From Zhongshania aquatica (GTDB taxonomy: Bacteria > Pseudomonadota > Gammaproteobacteria > Pseudomonadales > Spongiibacteraceae), in assembly GCF_027257955.1 (NCBI RefSeq), contig NZ_JANZNQ010000004.1, positions 1-64,000 of the forward strand: 64,000 nt of DNA, read 5' to 3'. A program made the translations under genes and the position numbers. Positions 8,142 to 16,024 of the stretch are shown here, piece after piece. The stretch's first letter is position 1; each line of letters starts with the position of its first letter. The notes under the pieces are model-generated. The model did not search any database. It saw nothing but the letters and a program-made list of their open reading frames with translations, and had not been told where the DNA came from.

Positions 8142-8387
8142 TCAACCACCCCGAGAGGGGCTAGATTCTGCAACGAAGCGAACGACAAAGCGAACCACCG
8201 CGCACACCGTAAAAAAAACTAATACCGCGCCTGTTAAATCCTGCACCTCATTCGCTGATAAATCTTGAACATATGAAGATGCATATTCGCGATTTTCTAA
8301 CGTGCCAGTACAGCGGATTTGTTGTCCGCCCAGAGTGGAAGACTGAACGAAGGTTCCTTCGATACAAACAGCGGTATACGTAGCCAT
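8142..8387 (-). CDS. Small phage membrane protein, minor coat candidate
   Basis: This 81-residue protein has an N-terminal domain with two Cys (YTAVCIEGTF and GQQIRCTGTL), a middle that ends DLSANEVQDLTGAVLV, and a transmembrane helix (GAVLVFFTVCAVVRFVVRFV) before a short polar tail. It lies between the ssDNA-binding and major coat genes, where small pVII/pIX-type or hypothetical single-pass proteins are encoded in inoviruses. The ATG at 8387 has an AGG box 10 bases upstream that overlaps the end of the ssDNA-binding gene. No sequence motif proves virion incorporation, so the role is inferred from size, membrane span and position. Confidence 0.7.
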   Translation of the reverse strand: MATYTAVCIEGTFVQSSTLGGQQIRCTGTLENREYASSYVQDLSANEVQDLTGAVLVFFTVCAVVRFVVRFVAESSPSRGG

Positions 8388-8396
8388 TAATTCAAC

Positions 8397-8699
8397 CTAC
8401 TTTTGCGCTTGCGAATTAACAGCAGAGGAACGCTCAAACGAAACAACCTCAAGCTTCCCATCATCACGAAGCTCGACTTGCGCCATCACTTCAACAGGGA
8501 ATTTTTCCGAAACGAGAGACATAGCCAATTCAGGAGGACACCCCATCTCAACGGATTTATACCCGGCAGCAATGTTATTCGCATCACGACCGCGCGCAGG
8601 TTGCATAGTGTGTAAAGTGCCCATGTCGTAAGGATTACCGGATTGTCTACCGATGCCTTGTCTACGAGCTGTACCCAAAATAGTTAATTTCTGTTGCAT
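8397..8699 (-). CDS. Phage ssDNA-binding protein (gene V-like)
   Basis: This 100-residue basic/beta-rich protein starts MQQKLTILGTARRQGIGRQS and continues with strands around FPVEVMAQVELRDDGKLEVV. It is encoded just after the replication gene, as in inoviruses where the gene V product coats the new plus strand and represses replication. I chose the ATG at 8699, which has GAGAGGTG 6 bases upstream. The start lies inside the 3' end of the replication gene (38-base overlap), so the two are probably translationally coupled. It resembles the DUF1293-type ssDNA-binding proteins of Pf/Xanthomonas filamentous phages in length and position. Identity at the residue level cannot be verified here. Confidence 0.75.
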   Translation of the reverse strand: MQQKLTILGTARRQGIGRQSGNPYDMGTLHTMQPARGRDANNIAAGYKSVEMGCPPELAMSLVSEKFPVEVMAQVELRDDGKLEVVSFERSSAVNSQAQK

Positions 8700-10302
8700 G
8701 GTTATCACCTCTCTTAACCGCCGCTAGTTGGGCGTACATTGAATAGTAGTCAACGCGACTACCAGTTTCGGAATCAAAATAGCTGTGGGTTTGCTGATAT
8801 TCCCTATCAGATAAATGTTTCGGCTGATTACGTAGTGCACGCCGCCAATAATGTTGTTTTTTGAACTCAGCGTAAAATTGAGAGTCAGGACGATCACCCG
8901 CCCGATACGCTTCACCGGATGGCTTTTCAGGTAAGAAATCACAGACGTCAGCGTGCCAATGCCCGGGCGACCTAGCCCAGTTCATAAATTCATAAAATGA
9001 ATCTTTATTTTTGAAAATAATTTGATAGCGAGTTGCAACAACAGGAATTTCATTAATTAAATCCCTCGTCTTTTCTAGTTGCTTTCCAACGTAGCGACGA
9101 AGGTCACGCATTGTTACAGCATCAACCGTTTCTAAACTATTTTTTAAAGCCTTGCGCTTGTTATAAAGATCACCATATTTATGAGTCAGATGATCAGCAA
9201 CATCAGCAATTAGAGCGCCCATAATATGAAGTTGACTCTCTTCGATTGTTTCCCAGTCGGGAGCACGAGCGCCGGCGGATATACCGTAACGGTTACCGCG
9301 AATAGAACCTTGATCAGATTTACCCTGAGCTTTACAAAGATAACCGGCGGCTTTCATCATATACGCGGCAGCAGCATCAGAATCACGGAGCTTTTCAATA
9401 TGGGCCATGCCCTGACCCCAAAGCGATTCAATACGCTTAGCCCACGACGGAAACAAAGAATATTTAACACGCCAATTAATCAAAACGTGTACATGCGGAT
9501 TAGGTGTGCCGTCTTTACCATCTGGACATTCAGCCACCCACAGATAACGCAATTGTTGATCTGAACCCGACTCACCAAGAACAGAGCCGTTTTGTCTAAC
9601 GCAAGCGATACGACGCCCATTAACAACGAATTGAGCTTTCCAACCCCTAGACCACATTTTTTGCAAACCATCCATAAAACGGGAGACTTCTTTTTGAATT
9701 GAAGTTTCACCTAGGGCCATTGCGTACCGAGCCTCAGGAGAAAACGTCAGGGTGAAAAACGTCCTAAACCCACCGTGTTTTTTCGCAACGTAACACGCAG
9801 AATCACATATTTTTCTGACACCACGGTCAGAGAGCAAAGAGGTAATGCGCGGCCCGTAATTGTCTGGAGGTACAGAACCAACAGTAGTTTCAACACGCGA
9901 ACGAATACGATATTCATTCGACCACTCACGGAATTGAAAAACCGCATAAGCAGCCCTTTCGCCCTCTGGAGTGTGCGAACGCTTAAAGCCACCGTAGTGA
10001 ACATCACGACGAGGGGCAGACTCTAACGAGTCTGAAAAAACCGGCTCAGAGTGTTGGATATTTTTCTGAAATTGTCGTGTCGGACATTTGGTTGCCTTGA
10101 CTAGCCTATTGCGCTCAGCTTCGCTGAGCGCCTTACACCAGTGCTGATCACGCTTTACATCAGCCAATGAAACGCCATCAGCAAAAATAAAATTTTCATT
10201 TATTTTCGTCGGCTTTTGAGGATTGGAATAGAGAAGATGCGCATTACGAATATGCGAACTAGAGTAACCGGCAGAATTGAAAAACGCGGGGTTTTTATCC
10301 AT
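8662..10302 (-). CDS. HUH-type rolling-circle replication endonuclease
   Basis: The 546-residue protein has the three Rep motifs. Motif 1 is FRTFFTLTF (about 179-187). Motif 2 is the HUH metal site NPHVHVLINW, with H270 and H272. Motif 3 is AAAYMMKAAGYLCK, with candidate nucleophile Tyr314 or Tyr321 before a Lys. It nicks the phage replicative form to start rolling-circle synthesis. A long N-terminal region (1-170) and a C-terminal helical region (about 370-546) flank the catalytic domain. The gene overlaps the upstream CxxC gene by 8 bases and the downstream ssDNA-binding gene by 38, which gives a tight replication operon. The start is the ATG at 10302. Confidence 0.92.
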   Translation of the reverse strand: MDKNPAFFNSAGYSSSHIRNAHLLYSNPQKPTKINENFIFADGVSLADVKRDQHWCKALSEAERNRLVKATKCPTRQFQKNIQHSEPVFSDSLESAPRRDVHYGGFKRSHTPEGERAAYAVFQFREWSNEYRIRSRVETTVGSVPPDNYGPRITSLLSDRGVRKICDSACYVAKKHGGFRTFFTLTFSPEARYAMALGETSIQKEVSRFMDGLQKMWSRGWKAQFVVNGRRIACVRQNGSVLGESGSDQQLRYLWVAECPDGKDGTPNPHVHVLINWRVKYSLFPSWAKRIESLWGQGMAHIEKLRDSDAAAAYMMKAAGYLCKAQGKSDQGSIRGNRYGISAGARAPDWETIEESQLHIMGALIADVADHLTHKYGDLYNKRKALKNSLETVDAVTMRDLRRYVGKQLEKTRDLINEIPVVATRYQIIFKNKDSFYEFMNWARSPGHWHADVCDFLPEKPSGEAYRAGDRPDSQFYAEFKKQHYWRRALRNQPKHLSDREYQQTHSYFDSETGSRVDYYSMYAQLAAVKRGDNHATEINYFGYSS

Positions 10303-10522
10303 CAGTTAAAACCACCAATTGAATAGAATCAGCGTCATAAGGCAAGCCGAGAGTATATTTCTCTACTTCCTTGGAAACGTGGACAAATAACGAAACCGCC
10401 GTAACAACGGCTTGACCCAAATCACGCGGCAACGATTCAAGAGCCTCATGAAAACAGTCACCACAGAAGTGGCCAATAGGTGTATCGATTGCGATTGCGT
10501 CCCCGCATTTATCACACGCCAT
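10295..10522 (-). CDS. Small zinc-ribbon-like phage protein
   Basis: This 75-residue protein has two CxxC pairs near its start (MACDKCGDAIAI and GHFCGDCFHEAL) that could bind one zinc ion. An amphipathic helix region (AVVTAVSLFVHVSKEVEKYT) and a short C-terminus follow. It is the first clearly supported gene of the replication operon and overlaps the Rep start by 8 bases. An AAGAGA box lies about 9 bases before its ATG. Small CxxC proteins are common in this position in inoviruses, but their role is unknown; an accessory of Rep is a guess from the overlap. Confidence 0.7.
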   Translation of the reverse strand: MACDKCGDAIAIDTPIGHFCGDCFHEALESLPRDLGQAVVTAVSLFVHVSKEVEKYTLGLPYDADSIQLVVLTDG

Positions 10523-10743
10523 GAGTACGGTCTCTTAATAAATTCAGTAGAAGAATTGTCCGTCAGGACAGGAGAAGGAGTTTTTTCAACGAAGTCAGCT
10601 AAGCGAAGAACCATCCACAAAAGACAAAAAGTAATGATTACCGTAATGACATAAGGCGAGACGGGCGATACGGGCGCGAAATAGACCGCGAGAGGGCAGA
10701 AGCCGAAAAACCAGAGATCAAGGAACCGTTTTTTATTTATCAT
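10363..10743 (-). CDS. Possible small membrane protein overlapping the CxxC gene
   Basis: From the ATG at 10743 the first 75 residues look like a real membrane protein with two hydrophobic spans (LDLWFFGFCPLAVYFA and VITVIITFCLLWMVLRLADF). After that the frame runs antiparallel in quality to the well-supported CxxC gene (10295-10522), which overlaps it by 160 bases in another frame. The Shine-Dalgarno sequence is weak. Either the genes overlap deeply or a frame break has extended an originally shorter ORF. It would be the first gene leftward from the divergent control region. Confidence 0.4.
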   Translation of the reverse strand: MINKKRFLDLWFFGFCPLAVYFAPVSPVSPYVITVIITFCLLWMVLRLADFVEKTPSPVLTDNSSTEFIKRPYSWRVINAGTQSQSIHLLATSVVTVFMRLLNRCRVIWVKPLLRRFRYLSTFPRK

Positions 10744-10853
10744 GCCAGAGCCTGTATAGTGCGCTTCAACGTTGAGGCGGACTGTACATTGATAATTTTC
10801 GCGATGTCAATCATGATTCAACAGGTGACAGACACGCTAAGTAGGCAAAAGCT
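10744..10853. promoter_or_regulatory. Divergent phage control region with operator candidates
   Basis: This 110-bp gap separates the leftward replication operon from the rightward regulator gene. It contains the perfect 10-bp palindrome TCAACGTTGA (10766-10775) and an ATTGA...TCAAT pair (10788-10792 and 10807-10811). TTCAAC recurs at 10765 and near 10818. These are candidate operators for the Cro/CI-like regulator, which would set the lysogeny switch as in other inoviruses. Exact promoters could not be assigned. Confidence 0.4.
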
Positions 10854-11186
10854 ATGAAAAGTTACGAATGGATAGTAAAAGTTAAAGAGTTTAAGAAATT
10901 GCCGAGCGACAATTCAGCGGCAAATTTGATAGGAATTACGCGATCAGCGGTAAGCCATCACAAGATCGGGACATGCTTAAGCTTAAATGACGAGCAATGT
11001 CTGAAAGTGGCGGAATTACTGGAAATCGAGCCGATTGTTGTAATTGCAGATCAACGCGCAGCAGGTGCAAAAAGTGACAGCATGAAAGCGGTTTGGGAGA
11101 AAGTGAAGAGCAGTATTGTAATGGTGCCCAGAGACGGAATCGAACCGCCGACACGAGGATTTTCAATCCTCTGCTCTACCGACTGA
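10854..11186 (+). CDS. Cro/CI-like phage regulator whose 3' end is encoded by att/tRNA
   Basis: The 110-residue product has an N-terminal helix-turn-helix (SAANLIGITRSAVSHHKIG) and a following helix (LNDEQCLKVAELLEIEPIVV), as in the small Cf1-type (DUF3693-like) regulators of filamentous phages. It is transcribed away from the replication operon and probably represses it from the shared control region. The frame has no stop before the att core: residues from about 90 on (VPRDGIEPPTRGF and onward) are antisense tRNA-Phe sequence, and the stop lies in host DNA. In the excised circle the same frame would run through attP into the integrase 3' end, giving about 143 residues. Either the tail is inert or integration changes the repressor. 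The ATG follows a weak AGGCAAAAGCT site. Confidence 0.8.
   Translation: MKSYEWIVKVKEFKKLPSDNSAANLIGITRSAVSHHKIGTCLSLNDEQCLKVAELLEIEPIVVIADQRAAGAKSDSMKAVWEKVKSSIVMVPRDGIEPPTRGFSILCSTD
11120..11167. repeat. attR: 48-bp core within tRNA-Phe
   Basis: This is identical to 2858-2905. It covers two bases beyond the CCA end through the anticodon loop of the intact tRNA-Phe gene, so integration restores the tRNA. Divergence begins at 11168, inside the 3' side of the anticodon loop region as read on the plus strand. Confidence 0.93.
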
Positions 11187-11197
11187 GCTATCTGGGC
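11122..11197 (-). tRNA. tRNA-Phe (GAA)
   Basis: The reverse complement gives a 76-nt cloverleaf: acceptor GCCCAGA paired with TCTGGGC, D-stem GCTC/GAGC, anticodon stem GAGGA/TCCTC with loop TTGAAAA (anticodon GAA), T-arm GGCGG-TTCGATT-CCGTC, and encoded ACCA. It is the integration target of the prophage on its 3' side and lies just upstream of yggX on the same strand, as in Pseudomonas-type synteny. Confidence 0.97.
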
Positions 11198-11282
11198 CTA
11201 GTATGAGGGCTTTGGCTGCCTCTCAGAAGGCGCGTATTAAACCTGTTCCGAAACAACGAGTCAAGCCCCTGAGATTGAAGAC

Positions 11283-11555
11283 TTATTCGCTGGGGGGGAC
11301 GTAGCCTTCAGCTTTTTCATAGTCTTCGCCGGATAGAAACTTTTCCATCTCCGCCTGTAGGAATTTCCGTGAGGCGGGGTCCATCATGCTCAGGTGCTTT
11401 TCATTGATGAGCATGGTTTGGTGGGCGTGCCATTCTTCCCAGGCTTTTTTGGAGACGTTCTCGAAGATGTCTTGGCCTTTGGGGCCTGGGTAGGGCGGCT
11501 TGTCTAGGCCGTCGAGTTCTTGCTGGAATTTCTTGCAGAATACGGTGCGGGTCAT
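11283..11555 (-). CDS. yggX: Fe(2+)-trafficking / oxidative-protection protein YggX
   Basis: This 90-residue protein matches the YggX family along its whole length. It starts [24 protein letters not shown], with the conserved Cys7, continues with [16 protein letters not shown] and ends [18 protein letters not shown]. YggX protects Fe-S clusters from oxidation and is implicated in iron handling in the cytoplasm. Its start overlaps the mutY stop by 4 bases, and this mutY-yggX pairing is widespread in gammaproteobacteria. It fits here because MutY itself carries a 4Fe-4S cluster. The gene is the last of a leftward panZ-mutY-yggX operon. Confidence 0.95.
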   Translation of the reverse strand: MTRTVFCKKFQQELDGLDKPPYPGPKGQDIFENVSKKAWEEWHAHQTMLINEKHLSMMDPASRKFLQAEMEKFLSGEDYEKAEGYVPPSE

Positions 11556-12634
11556 AGTGGAGTTTCTCTTAATAAATCTGAGCTGAATACGGCGTCGAGC
11601 AGTTTTTTAACTGGCGCTGCGAGGCCGACTTGTTGTTCAGGATGTCCCTTATACCAAAGCTGTGGCTTGGCTTCCATGACGACGTTTGCTTCGGTGTTCA
11701 GCCGTACGTGCACAGGAGTGATGTCTAGATGGAAATGGCTGAAGGTGTGGCGCATGACCGGCCAGTGTTGTTTGGTGCTGCCAGCGCTGAGGTTTTTGTC
11801 TATATAGTGATCGAGTTCGTCGGCATTTGCTGCCTCAGGAAAGCTCCACAGGCCACCCCATATCCCGCTGTCGGGGCGCTGCTCTAGTAATATTTCGCCG
11901 CGATTATTTTCAATAATCAGCATGTGAACTTGTCTAGTCGGTATTTGTTTCTTCGGCTTTTTGCTGGGGTAGTTGGTTTGGGTGTTGTTTGCGAAGCTCT
12001 GGCAGTTACTTTGTACTGGGCAGCTAGGGCAGTCGGGGTTGCTGCGGGTGCAGAGGGTGGCACCGAGATCCATGATGGCTTGGGTGTAGTCGGCGACTCG
12101 CTTTTCAGGGGTGAGTTCTTCTGCTAAATCCCATAATTGGCTTTCGACTTGTTTTTGACCGGGCCAGCCATTTATGGCGGCGTAGCGTGTGAGCACTCGC
12201 TTTACATTCCCGTCGAGTATTGGCGCGCGGCCACTGCAGGCGATGGAGTATATGGCTGCAGCGGTGGAGCGGCCAACGCCGGGAAGTTGCTGCAATAGTT
12301 CGTGGTCGTGGGGGAATTCGCCACCGAATTCGTCGCAGACCATTTTTGCCGCCTTGTGTAAGTTTCTGGCGCGGGCGTAGTAACCCAGGCCTGTCCACAG
12401 AGCTAGCACGTCATCACTTGGCGCATCGGCGAGACTTTTTACGGTCGGGAAGCGCGCCATAAAGCGCAGGTAATAGTCGATAACGGTGGTGACTTGGGTT
12501 TGCTGAAGCATAATTTCAGACACCCACACCCGATACGGCGTGATGTCTTGTTGCCACGGCAGATCTTTGCGACCGGCAACGTCGAACCAGGCCAGCAACT
12601 GTTGGCTGAAGATAGGCTTATTACTCGATGTCAT
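11552..12634 (-). CDS. mutY: Adenine DNA glycosylase MutY
   Basis: This 360-residue glycosylase removes adenine mispaired with 8-oxoguanine. Visible features are the catalytic Glu region [14 protein letters not shown], the helix-hairpin-helix [12 protein letters not shown], the catalytic Asp in LDGNVKRVL and the 4Fe-4S ligands C-x6-C-x2-C-x5-C in [19 protein letters not shown]-terminal Nudix-like 8-oxoG recognition domain (from about 225; [23 protein letters not shown]) follows. I chose the ATG at 12634 (MTSSNKPIF), whose first base overlaps the last base of panZ (TAATG), over an upstream start seven codons earlier. Length is normal for the family. Confidence 0.96.
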   Translation of the reverse strand: MTSSNKPIFSQQLLAWFDVAGRKDLPWQQDITPYRVWVSEIMLQQTQVTTVIDYYLRFMARFPTVKSLADAPSDDVLALWTGLGYYARARNLHKAAKMVCDEFGGEFPHDHELLQQLPGVGRSTAAAIYSIACSGRAPILDGNVKRVLTRYAAINGWPGQKQVESQLWDLAEELTPEKRVADYTQAIMDLGATLCTRSNPDCPSCPVQSNCQSFANNTQTNYPSKKPKKQIPTRQVHMLIIENNRGEILLEQRPDSGIWGGLWSFPEAANADELDHYIDKNLSAGSTKQHWPVMRHTFSHFHLDITPVHVRLNTEANVVMEAKPQLWYKGHPEQQVGLAAPVKKLLDAVFSSDLLRETPL

Positions 12635-13029
12635 TAAGTATTGCGCTGCCAACACCAGAGGCTGTTATTGGCGTTAAAACCCAGTTCTGAGAATAGATTG
12701 ACTAGCTCTGGCGCTTTGCGCAGATCGGCGGAAATAGATTTCAGGTCATCGGGTAGTTGCTTCATCGCTTGAATGATGAGCTGCCTCGCCACGCCCCTGC
12801 GACGTGTTACCTCGCGAACGGATAAGCGCGCTATTTGGTAGTCGCCACCGTATATGGGGGTGAGCGTGAAGGCCGAGAGAATTCGACCATTAAAGCGGCC
12901 ACCGTAGATAATTAGCTTACCTGACACGGCGGACGCCAGTAGTTTTACACTATCGTTGGGGTACAGTATTTCGAGGTCAGCCGCATCCTGAGGATCGGGT
13001 TGTGTGATTATTTCTGCATATACAGGCAT
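12634..13029 (-). CDS. panZ: PanZ/PanM-type acetyl-CoA-sensing GNAT protein
   Basis: The 131-residue product is a small GNAT-fold protein. It carries the signature [16 protein letters not shown], which matches the [10 protein letters not shown] acetyl-CoA loop of PanZ, plus [15 protein letters not shown] and [16 protein letters not shown]. In enterobacteria PanZ promotes maturation of aspartate decarboxylase PanD and lets coenzyme A restrain pantothenate synthesis. Here it heads a panZ-mutY-yggX operon with a one-base overlap to mutY, and panD is not in the window. The identification rests on the strong motif and length. A generic acetyltransferase is the alternative, but the RRRG loop context makes it unlikely. 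Confidence 0.85.
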   Translation of the reverse strand: MPVYAEIITQPDPQDAADLEILYPNDSVKLLASAVSGKLIIYGGRFNGRILSAFTLTPIYGGDYQIARLSVREVTRRRGVARQLIIQAMKQLPDDLKSISADLRKAPELVNLFSELGFNANNSLWCWQRNT

Positions 13030-13110
13030 TTAGTACGTTTCTGCTTGGTGTAATACGGGTCGGGATTTTTTATAATACGCTATTGTAAGCAAATAACCGA
13101 TGAGGCGTCG

Positions 13111-13704
13111 ATGAACGAGCGCAAAGCTACGATCAGCCGTAACACCCTAGAAACCCAAATTACCGTGACAGTGAATCTGGATGGCACGGGCACGTCTCAT
13201 TTTGAAACTGGGGTTCCGTTCCTAGATCATATGATGGATCAGATCGCACGTCACGGCCTGATTGATTTGGTGGTCAACGCCAAAGGTGATCTTCACATTG
13301 ATGCGCATCACACCGTAGAAGATATTGGTATTACCTTGGGCCAAGCTTTTGCTGAAGCCGTGGGTGATAAGAAAGGTATTACTCGCTACGGTCACGCTTA
13401 CGTGCCGCTGGACGAGGCTTTGTCGAGGGTGGTGATCGATTTCTCTGGCCGCGCTGGCTTGGAATATCACGTGCCTTATACCCGAGGTAGCGTTGGCGGA
13501 TTCGATGTGGACTTGTTCTCTGAGTTTTTCCACGGATTTGTAAACCACGCCAAAGTAACGCTGCACATTGATAATCTGCGCGGTAAAAACACCCATCACC
13601 AAGCGGAAACGGTGTTTAAAGCATTTGGTCGCGCCTTGCGCATGGCTTTGCAGGCCGACGAGCGTATGGCGGGAATTACGCCTTCTACCAAGGGCAGTCT
13701 CTAG
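13111..13704 (+). CDS. hisB: Imidazoleglycerol-phosphate dehydratase HisB
   Basis: This 197-residue monofunctional IGP dehydratase catalyses the sixth step of histidine synthesis. It has the typical metal-binding His clusters: [24 protein letters not shown] (here as [15 protein letters not shown]), [14 protein letters not shown] and [19 protein letters not shown]. It lacks the phosphatase half found in enterobacterial HisB, as is normal for this part of the gammaproteobacteria. It opens the hisBHAF operon, with hisH 11 bp downstream. A TATAAT at 13071-13076 is the likely -10 box, although no well-spaced -35 was found. panZ is divergent. Confidence 0.97.
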   Translation: MNERKATISRNTLETQITVTVNLDGTGTSHFETGVPFLDHMMDQIARHGLIDLVVNAKGDLHIDAHHTVEDIGITLGQAFAEAVGDKKGITRYGHAYVPLDEALSRVVIDFSGRAGLEYHVPYTRGSVGGFDVDLFSEFFHGFVNHAKVTLHIDNLRGKNTHHQAETVFKAFGRALRMALQADERMAGITPSTKGSL

Positions 13705-13715
13705 GGTTTATCGGT

Positions 13716-14384
13716 ATGAGTTCTTCTTCCGTTGCCGTCGTTGATTACGGCATGGGTAATTTGCATTCGGTAGCCAGCGCTCTCGAAAAAGTGGGTGACG
13801 GCGTTAAGGTGATTGTCACCGACTGCCCAGAGACTATTCTCGGCGCCGATCGCGTTATCTTCCCCGGTGTTGGTGCGATTCGCGACTGCATGGCTGAACT
13901 AAAAGCCCGTGGCCTTGATGAAGTGATTCAAGAGGTGGCAGCGCAAAAGCCAATGCTCGGAATCTGTCTTGGCATGCAGGCGCTACTGGAAAGTAGCGAG
14001 GAAAACGGCGGTGTAGAGTGTTTAGATATTCTGCCCGGTGCGGTTAAGTTTTTTGGTAACGATTTGCATGACAGCGCGGGTACACGCCTTAAGGTGCCGC
14101 ATATGGGCTGGAATAACGTTGCCCAAACTATTGAGCATCCGCTGTGGGCCGGCATCGCCAATCATAGCCGCTTTTACTTTGTGCATAGCTACTACGTAGA
14201 TGCGCCTGACTTTGTGGCTGGCACCGCCGATTATGGCGTACAGGTTCACGCAGCGCTTGCCTGTGAAAACGTGTTTGCTGTGCAGTTTCACCCAGAAAAA
14301 AGCGGTGAAGCTGGCCTGCGCCTGCTGCGTAATTTCTTGAATTGGGATCGCCCCGTGGCGAGCTTCTTTCCGGTAACAGATTGA
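13716..14384 (+). CDS. hisH: Imidazole glycerol phosphate synthase glutaminase subunit HisH
   Basis: This 222-residue class-I glutamine amidotransferase supplies ammonia to HisF. The nucleophile elbow [12 protein letters not shown] contains the catalytic Cys, and the His/Glu pair is in [11 protein letters not shown]. The N-terminal [16 protein letters not shown] and the PHMGWNNV and FYFVHSYY segments are standard. It lies between hisB (11 bp) and hisA (34 bp). The length is slightly above the usual ~200-215, mainly through a C-terminal tail ([12 protein letters not shown]). It should form a heterodimer with the HisF encoded two genes on. Confidence 0.97.
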   Translation: MSSSSVAVVDYGMGNLHSVASALEKVGDGVKVIVTDCPETILGADRVIFPGVGAIRDCMAELKARGLDEVIQEVAAQKPMLGICLGMQALLESSEENGGVECLDILPGAVKFFGNDLHDSAGTRLKVPHMGWNNVAQTIEHPLWAGIANHSRFYFVHSYYVDAPDFVAGTADYGVQVHAALACENVFAVQFHPEKSGEAGLRLLRNFLNWDRPVASFFPVTD

Positions 14385-14418
14385 TCTCGTTGTCAGAATT
14401 TATTTTTAGGTTTTTATT

Positions 14419-15153
14419 ATGTTGATTATCCCCGCAATAGATTTAAAAGACGGCCAATGCGTGCGCCTGCGTCAAGGCGAAATGGGCGACTCTACGGTAT
14501 ACGGTAATGACCCCGTGGAAATGGCCGCGCGCTGGGTTGCCGCGGGCGGTCGTCGTCTGCATTTGGTTGATCTTAATGGCGCTTTTGAGGGCAAGCCGGT
14601 GAATGGTGAAGCGGTAACGGCCATCGCTAAAGCTTACCCAGATCTGCCGATCCAAATAGGCGGCGGCATTCGCTCTTTAGATACCATTGAGCAGTATTTA
14701 GATGCGGGTGTTAACTACGTGATTATTGGCACCAAGGCAGTAAAAGAGCCGAAGTTTGTTGCCGAGGCGTGTAAGGCATTTCCCGGCTCCGTCATTGTTG
14801 GCTTAGACGCTAAAGACGGTTTGGTTGCCACCGACGGGTGGGCAGAAGTGTCGACATTATTGGCGACGGAATTAGCCAAGCGTTTTGAGCAAGATGGCGT
14901 TAGCTCCATTGTCTACACCGACATTAGCCGCGACGGCATGATGCAGGGCGTTAATGTTGACGCCACTGTGGCCATGGCCAAGGCCTCTGGTCTGCCTGTT
15001 ATTGCCTCTGGTGGCGTGACCAATATGGATGATATTCGGGCGCTAAACGCGGTTGCTGAGGCGGGCATATTAGGTGCCATTACCGGTCGCGCGATTTACG
15101 AAGGCGAACTCGATTTAGCCGAAGCGCAGCGTTACTGCGACGACAATCGCTAA
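14419..15153 (+). CDS. hisA: ProFAR isomerase HisA
   Basis: This 244-residue (beta-alpha)8 barrel is phosphoribosylformimino-5-aminoimidazole carboxamide ribotide isomerase. The N-terminal [14 protein letters not shown] with the catalytic Asp, the phosphate-binding GGGIRS and SGGV motifs, and [12 protein letters not shown] with the second catalytic Asp are all visible. It follows hisH by 34 bp and precedes hisF by 24 bp in the same operon. Sequence and length are ordinary for the family, with no sign of fusion or truncation. Confidence 0.97.
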   Translation: MLIIPAIDLKDGQCVRLRQGEMGDSTVYGNDPVEMAARWVAAGGRRLHLVDLNGAFEGKPVNGEAVTAIAKAYPDLPIQIGGGIRSLDTIEQYLDAGVNYVIIGTKAVKEPKFVAEACKAFPGSVIVGLDAKDGLVATDGWAEVSTLLATELAKRFEQDGVSSIVYTDISRDGMMQGVNVDATVAMAKASGLPVIASGGVTNMDDIRALNAVAEAGILGAITGRAIYEGELDLAEAQRYCDDNR

Positions 15154-15177
15154 AAGCGGACAGGACGAGAAACCAAT

Positions 15178-15954
15178 ATGGCTCTGGCTAAACGCATTAT
15201 TCCCTGTCTAGATGTAGACAAGGGGCGCGTTGTAAAAGGCGTTAATTTTGTAGGGATTCGCGATGCTGGTGATCCTGTAGAAGTGGCCAAGCGCTACAAC
15301 GAACAGGGCGCTGACGAAATCACCTTTCTCGACATTACCGCGACCCACGAAGGCCGTGAAACTACGGTTCACACCGTTGAGCAGATTGCCGCCGAGGTGT
15401 TTATTCCACTCACGGTGGGCGGTGGTATTCGCGAGATTAAAGATATTCGCACTATGCTCAATGCTGGCGCGGATAAAGTTGGTATTAATTCGGCGGCGAT
15501 TCACCGGCCAGACTTTGTTAAAGAGGCAGCGGATCGTTTTGGCTCCCAGTGTATTGTTATTGCGATAGATGCCAAACGTGTTGCCGATGAAGCCGATGGT
15601 CGGCCGCGCTGGGAAATTTTCACCCACGGCGGGCGCAAACCAACCGGCATCAATGCGGTGGAGTGGGCGATTAAAATGGTCGCCAACGGCGCTGGCGAAG
15701 TGCTACTGACCAGTATGGATGGAGACGGCACCAAGGCAGGTTACGACTTGGCATTGACCCGCGCTATATCTGAAGCCGTGCCGGTTCCGGTTATCGCCTC
15801 TGGTGGCGTGGGTAATCTGGATCACATGGTGGCAGGTATTCAAGAAGGCTTGGCGGATGCGGTATTGGCGGCAAGTATTTTTCATTTTGGGGAGTACACG
15901 GTGCCAGAGGCTAAAGCCTACATGGCGGCGCGAGGAATAGAAGTCCGTTTGTGA
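15178..15954 (+). CDS. hisF: Imidazole glycerol phosphate synthase cyclase subunit HisF
   Basis: This 258-residue barrel forms imidazole glycerol phosphate and AICAR using ammonia channelled from HisH. It begins [21 protein letters not shown], with catalytic Asp11 in CLDVD, and has [15 protein letters not shown], the catalytic Asp in [15 protein letters not shown] and ASGGVGN. It is the last gene of hisBHAF and is followed by a strong bidirectional terminator, so the operon ends here. Confidence 0.97.
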   Translation: MALAKRIIPCLDVDKGRVVKGVNFVGIRDAGDPVEVAKRYNEQGADEITFLDITATHEGRETTVHTVEQIAAEVFIPLTVGGGIREIKDIRTMLNAGADKVGINSAAIHRPDFVKEAADRFGSQCIVIAIDAKRVADEADGRPRWEIFTHGGRKPTGINAVEWAIKMVANGAGEVLLTSMDGDGTKAGYDLALTRAISEAVPVPVIASGGVGNLDHMVAGIQEGLADAVLAASIFHFGEYTVPEAKAYMAARGIEVRL

Positions 15955-15966
15955 TGTGGTAAAAGA

Positions 15967-16008
15967 AAGCATAAAAAAAGCGGGCCTTGGCTCGCTTTTT
16001 TTATGCTT
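15967..16008. terminator. Bidirectional terminator between hisF and ctpA
   Basis: AAGCATAAAAAAAGCG at 15967-15982 is exactly inverted at 15993-16008. The G+C core GCGGGCC/GGCTCGC is flanked by A7 and T7 runs, so it terminates both hisF (+) and ctpA (-). Confidence 0.92.
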
Positions 16009-16024
16009 GTGTATTGGCTACGCC

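Larger units (their letters stand above)
2858..11167. mobile_element. Integrative filamentous prophage (inovirus) in tRNA-Phe
   Basis: The element spans the two 48-bp att repeats, with a unit length of 8262 bp. From right to left on the minus strand it carries a CxxC protein, an HUH replication endonuclease, an ssDNA-binding protein, a small membrane protein, a major coat precursor, a UUCG terminator, a pIII-like adhesin, a pVI-like protein and a Zot/pI ATPase. This is the standard filamentous-phage module order (replication, coat, assembly). A tyrosine integrase lies at the left end, a DUF4124 cargo gene lies between integrase and zot, and a Cro/CI-like regulator reads outward at the right end. 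The DNA is visibly more A+T-rich than the flanking core genes. All genes appear open, so the phage may be functional. Confidence 0.93.
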
